Source of the DNA: Streptacidiphilus albus JL83 | Lineage (GTDB): Bacteria; Actinomycetota; Actinomycetes; Streptomycetales; Streptomycetaceae | Length of the DNA stretch: 64,000 bases | Assembly (NCBI RefSeq): GCF_000744705.1 | Contig: NZ_JQML01000001.1 | Span: 9,558,017-9,622,016, forward strand | Direction: 5' to 3' | In this document: positions 60,417 through 64,000 of the stretch, one piece after another | Position numbering within the stretch: the first letter of the stretch is position 1 | Layout of the letters: each line of letters begins with the position of its first letter | Notes under the pieces: model-generated | Told to the model about the DNA's origin: nothing | The model's database searches: none | The model's input: only the letters and a program-made list of their open reading frames with translations | Program-made: the position numbers and the translations under genes

Positions 60417-61376
60417 ATGACCGCACGCCACCCCGCCTCCGACACCACCGCACTGTCGTCACAGGCCGCCCAGGTCCTGCGGACACTGGCTCTGGACGAG
60501 GACCTGAAGGCGCGCATCCCGCAGGACCCGGCCGTCGGCCCGCTGGTCCGCAAGGTCGCCCGGCGTTACGTCGCCGGGGAGAGCCTGACCGAGGCGCTGG
60601 AACGGGCGAAGGGCATCCTCGCCACCGGCCACCGGGTGAACGTCGAGTACCTGGGTGAGAGCTGCCGCGACCCACAGCGCGCCACCGAGGAGACCGAGGT
60701 CTTCCTGGAGGCCGCCCGACTGCTGCCGCCCGACTGCTCGATCTCCCTCGACCTCTCCCACATCGGCCTCGCCGTCGACGAGGAACTCGCCCTGGCCAAC
60801 GCCACCCGCCTCGCGCGGGCCACCGCGGGTGCCGGCCGAGAGATGATCATCTCCGCCGAGGGTTCCGACCGAACCGACGCCGTGCTGGCCGCGCACCGCG
60901 CCCTGTGCGAATCGTTCGACCACGTGGGCGTCACCGTCCAGGCCCGGTTGCACCGCACCGGCGAGGACCTGCGGCGACTCCTCGCGCTCCCCGGTCGCAT
61001 CCGCCTGGTCAAGGGCGCCTTCCTCGAACCCGAGACCATCGCCTACCGGCGCGAGGACCCCGCCCTCGCCACCGCCTACCTCGACCACGCGGAGCGGCTG
61101 GCGGACTCCGGACATCTCTGTTCCTTCGCCACCCACGACTGGGATCTGATCCACCGCATCGACCGCCACCTGGGCGGGAAGTCGCCCGAGACCGTCCCCT
61201 GGGAGTTCGAGACCCTCCTCGGGCTGGGCCCCGACCGGCTGGACGCCATGGCCGAGCGGGGCCACCCCACCCGCGAGTACGTCGTATTTGGCACCGAATG
61301 GTGGCTCTACGTCTGCAACAGGATCGCCGAGGACCCCCAGCGGCTGCTCCAGGCCCTCGTCGACGCCGCTTCCTGA
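60417..61376 (+). CDS. Proline dehydrogenase
   Basis: A 319-residue protein of the monofunctional actinobacterial PRODH type: IRLVKGAFLEPETIAYRRED, TVQARLHRTGEDLRRLLALPGR, CSFATHDWDLIHRI, and GHPTREYVVFGTEWWLYVCNRIAED, as in the FAD-binding beta/alpha barrel. It oxidises L-proline to pyrroline-5-carboxylate, passing electrons to the respiratory chain, the first step of proline use. No P5C dehydrogenase gene is adjacent. The ATG follows GAAAGCTGGG at a suitable distance. The usual length is about 310. Confidence 0.85.
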   Translation: MTARHPASDTTALSSQAAQVLRTLALDEDLKARIPQDPAVGPLVRKVARRYVAGESLTEALERAKGILATGHRVNVEYLGESCRDPQRATEETEVFLEAARLLPPDCSISLDLSHIGLAVDEELALANATRLARATAGAGREMIISAEGSDRTDAVLAAHRALCESFDHVGVTVQARLHRTGEDLRRLLALPGRIRLVKGAFLEPETIAYRREDPALATAYLDHAERLADSGHLCSFATHDWDLIHRIDRHLGGKSPETVPWEFETLLGLGPDRLDAMAERGHPTREYVVFGTEWWLYVCNRIAEDPQRLLQALVDAAS

Positions 61377-61674
61377 CCACCCGCCAGGTCGGGACCGGCG
61401 GCGCCCGGCAGCTGTTCCATCAGCGCGGCGGCCACGGAGTTCGACGACCGGGGCGGTCCGGTGCGCGACGCTGGGGACCGATCCGGACCAGGTCGTCCAC
61501 GAGCTGCTCGGCCAGGCGCTGGCGCTCAACCTGACCCTCCAGCTGCACCGCGACCGCGCCGCGCCGGCGCGCACCCGGCGCGCGACGGGCCGGCTGCTCG
61601 GCCACCCCGTCGCAGCGGCGGACGCCGAGCCAGCCGACGCCGTCGCGGGCTGAGCAGCCCGCCGCCGCTGGACC
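61377..61674. other. Intergenic region with a possible coding remnant
   Basis: The 298-bp gap has one suggestive + frame ending at a TGA at 61651-61653 (LGTDPDQVVHELLGQALALNLTLQLHRDRAAPARTR) without a usable start. It may be a decayed or very short gene. Nothing else is visible. Confidence 0.25.
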
Positions 61675-62058
61675 TCAGTGGACGCAGAGGCAGAACGGAT
61701 GGCCGGCCGGGTCCGCGTAGACCCGCCAGTTGGCCTCCGGGCGGATCAGGTCCGTCCGTTCCAGCAGGGTCGCGCCGAGGGCGAGCGCCCGCTTCTCCTC
61801 CCCGTCGAGGTCGTCCACGTCGAAGTCCAGGTGGAACTGCTGCGGGTGCTGCTGGCCGGGCCACTGCGGCGGCCGGTAGCCGTCCACCCGCTGGCAGGCC
61901 AGCGGCGTGCCCTCGAACCCGTGCACCTCGATCCAGTCGGGGTCGTCCGGGTCCCGGACCACCCGGCCGCCCAGGAGACCGGCGTAGAACTCCGCGAGCT
62001 GGACCGGATCGGGGCAGTCCAGCGCGACCGCCTGCAGCTTTCGAATCACTTTCGACAC
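61675..62058 (-). CDS. VOC-family protein (glyoxalase/dioxygenase fold)
   Basis: A 127-residue VOC-fold protein: LQAVALDCPDPVQLAEFYAGLLGGRVV, WIEVHGFEGTPLACQRVDGY, QQFHLDFDVDDLDGEEKRALALGATL and VYADPAGHPFCLC, as in glyoxalase/bleomycin-resistance-like proteins. The reaction is unknown. Short gap to the MerR-methyltransferase gene (76 bp), same strand, so possibly cotranscribed. Confidence 0.85.
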   Translation of the reverse strand: MSKVIRKLQAVALDCPDPVQLAEFYAGLLGGRVVRDPDDPDWIEVHGFEGTPLACQRVDGYRPPQWPGQQHPQQFHLDFDVDDLDGEEKRALALGATLLERTDLIRPEANWRVYADPAGHPFCLCVH

Positions 62059-62134
62059 CCTTCGTTCCTCCGCCGCCTCCGCGGCGCCTCCGTACGGGAG
62101 GGGCCGTACCCGCCGTCGCGGTGGGCATACCGGC

Positions 62135-63250
62135 TCAGGCCACGAGCAGCCGAAGGCCGAGATCCGCCGTGTCGAGCTCGGCGAGGTCGCGGTTGCGCTC
62201 GGCCCACCGGCCGGAGGCCAGGTCCTCGCCGAGGCTGCGCACCGCGCGCTGCTCGACCTCCGGCCCGACCCTGGTCCACACCGACATCGCCCGGCGCACG
62301 TGCTCCTGCAGATACGCGCCCGGTCGGCGCCAGTACGCCTCGAACAGGCCGTCGGTGCAGTCCCACGGAACGGGAACCGACTCCGCGCGGGCGCCGATCG
62401 CCCCGGCCATCCCGGCCAGCGAGGGAAAGTCCGCCAGGACGCCGGTGAACTCGGGAAGGTAGTCGCGGGTCAGCCAGAACCGGTCCGGCCAGCCGGGCTC
62501 GTCGGTGTCGAAGGTGAGCACCACCACACGCCGGGCCACCCGCCGCAGCTCGCGCAGCCCGGCGATCGGATCCTGCCAGTGGTGGACGGTGGAGACGGCC
62601 ATCGCGGCGTCGAAGGAACCGTCCGCGAACGGCAGGCTCTCCGCGCCGGCGGCCAGGCACGGCGCCGCGCCGGCGGGTCGCTGCGCCCGCATGACCGCCG
62701 AGGGCTCGACCGCGGTCACCTCGCGGTCGAGGGGCTCGTAGGAGCCGGTGCCGGCGCCGACGTTCAGCACCGTCCGGGCGTCCCCGAGCGCGTCCCAGAT
62801 CTGCGCGGCGATCCTCGGCTCGGTGCGCCGTGTCGCCGGGTAGGCGCCGCCGATCGCGTCGTAGAGTCGGGCGCCGAGCATCCCCAGCTGCTCCTCCGGT
62901 GTCACGGTCTCTCCCTTCGCTCGTGCGTCGAGTTCCCTGTCGATGGCGGAGATCATGGCGTCGGCGCGGTCGCGCCGTTCCAGCAGCAGGCCGCGCAGCC
63001 GGTGCAGGTGCGCGGCCGCGTCGGTGGAGCCCTCGCCGACCAGCTCCGCGACCTCCCGCAGCCCGAACCCCAGTCGGCGGTAGGCGAGTACCTCCCGCAG
63101 CCGCTCCACGTCGGCCGCCGAATAGGCCCGGTACCCGGCCGGGGTCCGCGCCGACGGCCGCACGAGCCCGATCTCGTCGTAGTGGTGCAGCGTGCGGACG
63201 CTCACTCCGCCCAGTTCGGCCACGCGTCCCACGGTCCAGTGCTCTTTCAC
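62135..63250 (-). CDS. MerR-type regulator fused to a SAM-dependent methyltransferase
   Basis: A 371-residue fusion. Residues 1-75 are a MerR HTH (VGRVAELGGVSVRTLHHYDEIGLVRPSARTPAGYRAYSAADVERL), followed by a dimer coil (LRGLLLERRDRADAMISAIDREL). Residues about 130-360 are a class I methyltransferase: motif I TVLNVGAGTGSYEPL, ESLPFADGSFDAAMAVSTVHHW and VVVLTFDTDEPGWPDRFW. MerR-methyltransferase fusions occur in actinobacteria and may sense and modify the same ligand. The GTG at 63250 is chosen because a -10 box ends eight bases upstream, indicating a leaderless mRNA; an earlier GTG adds nine residues. Confidence 0.85.
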   Translation of the reverse strand: MKEHWTVGRVAELGGVSVRTLHHYDEIGLVRPSARTPAGYRAYSAADVERLREVLAYRRLGFGLREVAELVGEGSTDAAAHLHRLRGLLLERRDRADAMISAIDRELDARAKGETVTPEEQLGMLGARLYDAIGGAYPATRRTEPRIAAQIWDALGDARTVLNVGAGTGSYEPLDREVTAVEPSAVMRAQRPAGAAPCLAAGAESLPFADGSFDAAMAVSTVHHWQDPIAGLRELRRVARRVVVLTFDTDEPGWPDRFWLTRDYLPEFTGVLADFPSLAGMAGAIGARAESVPVPWDCTDGLFEAYWRRPGAYLQEHVRRAMSVWTRVGPEVEQRAVRSLGEDLASGRWAERNRDLAELDTADLGLRLLVA

Positions 63251-63257
63251 GCGACCG

Positions 63258-63288
63258 ACTATCCAACCTGACGCCACGTGAGGGTCAA
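63258..63288 (-). promoter_or_regulatory. MerR-type promoter with 19-bp spacer and operator
   Basis: On the minus strand, TTGACC (63283-63288) and GATAGT (63258-63263) are separated by exactly 19 bp, the hallmark of MerR-activated promoters. The spacer contains the near-perfect dyad CCTCACG-TGG-CGTCAGG (63267-63283), similar to the TipAL operator of Streptomyces. Transcription would start near 63250, at the GTG itself. Confidence 0.7.
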
Positions 63289-63383
63289 GCGCCCCGCTCC
63301 CGGCGGCTTCGGTGGGGCGTGGCGAACTCCGTCTACGATCGGGGCGACCGGCAATCGGATCGTCACACGGGGGATGTCAACGC

Positions 63384-64000
63384 ATGAGTACGTCGCCAAT
63401 GCCACCTGGAGCGGAGGAGCGGGCCGAGGGATCGTCCGTCCGGATCGGCGCGCTGCTGCCGCTGAGCCGGCCCGGCTGGGTCGAGGCGGGCCGACACCTG
63501 CTCGCCGGGCTCGAACTGGCCGTTCGCGAGGTCAACGCCGCCGGCGGGATCGGCGGCGGAGCACTTGAGCTGGTGGTCCGGGACACCGCGGCCGATCCGC
63601 AGCGGGCCGGGGCGGCGGTGGAGGAACTGGCCCGCCTGGGCGTGGCCGCCCTGGCGGGGGAGTACCACAGCGTCGTCGCCCGCACCGCCGCCGCCCGGGC
63701 CGACGCCCTCGGCCTGCCGTTCCTCTGCTCGTCGGCGGTTCTCGACGCGCTCACCGAACAGCCGACGGACCGGGTCGCGCGGCTGGCCCCGGCGCAGTCC
63801 CACGGCTGGCAGGTCTACGCCGACTTCCTCCTCGGCGCGGGCCACCGTCGGATCGCCGTGGCAGCCGCGTCGAGTGTCTACTGGGCATCCGGGACCGGCA
63901 TCCTGCGGGACCGCCTCGCCGGGCACGGCGGCGCCGTCGTGGAACTCGACGCGGACGCGCTCACCCCCGCGGCCCTGTGCGAGGCACTGGTCGACAGCCG
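63384..64000 (+). CDS. Periplasmic-binding-fold (LivK/AmiC-like) protein, 3' partial
   Basis: The frame starts at an ATG (MSTSPMPPGAEERAEG) and runs off the right edge. The visible 205 residues are the start of a type I periplasmic-binding domain: VRIGALLPLSRPGWVEAGRHLLAGLELAVREVNAAGGIGGGALELVVRDT, then LARLGVAALAGEYHSVVARTAA and the pseudo-twofold HRRIAVAAASSVYWASG. Remarkably no signal peptide or TM helix precedes it, unlike normal ABC substrate-binding proteins, so it may be a cytoplasmic sensor (AmiC-like) or fused to something beyond the edge. A MerR/methyltransferase gene is divergent upstream. Confidence 0.75.
   Translation, partial: MSTSPMPPGAEERAEGSSVRIGALLPLSRPGWVEAGRHLLAGLELAVREVNAAGGIGGGALELVVRDTAADPQRAGAAVEELARLGVAALAGEYHSVVARTAAARADALGLPFLCSSAVLDALTEQPTDRVARLAPAQSHGWQVYADFLLGAGHRRIAVAAASSVYWASGTGILRDRLAGHGGAVVELDADALTPAALCEALVDS

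Noticed and set aside
57059-60553. Very long minus-strand frame (1164 codons) antisense to the surface protein
   Set aside because: High GC leaves long open antisense frames. The translation is low-complexity Gly/Val/Arg with no domain, while the + strand encodes a protein with signal, domains and LPDTG motif.
1-64000. CRISPR arrays, transposases, integrases, att-type sites, riboswitch-like structures and rRNA/tRNA genes
   Set aside because: None could be supported on either strand; repeats found are short pairs or protein linkers.

Overview
The base composition (very high G+C with G/C-ending codons), the gene families (WhiJ-type HTH/DUF397 pair, lipase maturation factor, sortase-type surface protein, Sec-secreted lectins, actinobacterial cysteine-type leader peptide) and the gene order style point to a chromosome segment of a Streptomycetaceae actinomycete (Streptomyces, Kitasatospora or Streptacidiphilus). 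I see no rRNA, tRNA, insertion sequence, prophage or CRISPR array, and no clear mobile-element boundary. The window looks like accessory-arm chromosome, made of many short regulator-plus-enzyme modules.

Layout. 0-2.1 kb: end of an unknown gene, a DoxX/SnoaL pair and a divergent LysR regulator. 2.2-6.7 kb: a polyester-use module (GAF/PucR-type regulator, 3-hydroxybutyrate dehydrogenase and a divergent secreted PHB-depolymerase-type esterase), with two dyads of the same geometry in the shared promoter. 7.0-11.4 kb: a compact biosynthetic cassette of two KAS III enzymes, one acyl carrier protein and a protein fusing an N-acyltransferase-like domain to an E1/ThiF-like adenylation domain. This is the best candidate for an undescribed system. 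11.5-14.5 kb: a LysR-controlled redox operon (two SDRs and a tautomerase). 15.0-17.6 kb: an alcohol dehydrogenase, then a non-heme iron oxygenase behind a cysteine-type leader peptide. 18.0-20.4 kb: a secreted propeller/ricin-lectin protein with a possible pore-forming-like C-terminus. 20.8-25.3 kb: lipase maturation factor, peptidase S51, a P-loop kinase, and a WhiJ-like regulator with DUF397 partner. 25.4-28.0 kb: small unknown genes and a 565-aa unknown protein next to a small protein with a TAGNAA motif typical of eCIS/polymorphic-toxin proteins.

28-35 kb: a MarR/quinone-oxidoreductase pair, membrane proteins with a wHTH regulator, an anchored protein and a secreted PNGase A-like amidase. 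35-39.4 kb: a nitric-oxide locus with two divergent flavohemoglobins, one translationally coupled to a nitric oxide synthase oxygenase. 39.5-45.9 kb: a ricin-type surface protein, a serine-protease remnant, a lipocalin-like/phosphotransferase pair with palindromic operators, a secreted jelly-roll-like protein and an MBL-fold hydrolase. 46.7-53.4 kb: an oligopeptide-type ABC importer operon with a fused double ATPase, then a TetR gene. 53.4-57 kb: F420/LLM oxidoreductase, YbaK-like protein, aldo/keto reductase and an unknown protein. 57-60.2 kb: a 1065-aa LPxTG-type surface protein. 60.4-64 kb: proline dehydrogenase, VOC protein, a MerR-methyltransferase fusion with a 19-bp-spacer promoter, and the start of a periplasmic-binding-fold protein.

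All functional calls are from reading sequence motifs; no database search was run. Start codons were chosen from ribosome binding sites, overlaps and family N-termini, and the entry says so where they are uncertain.
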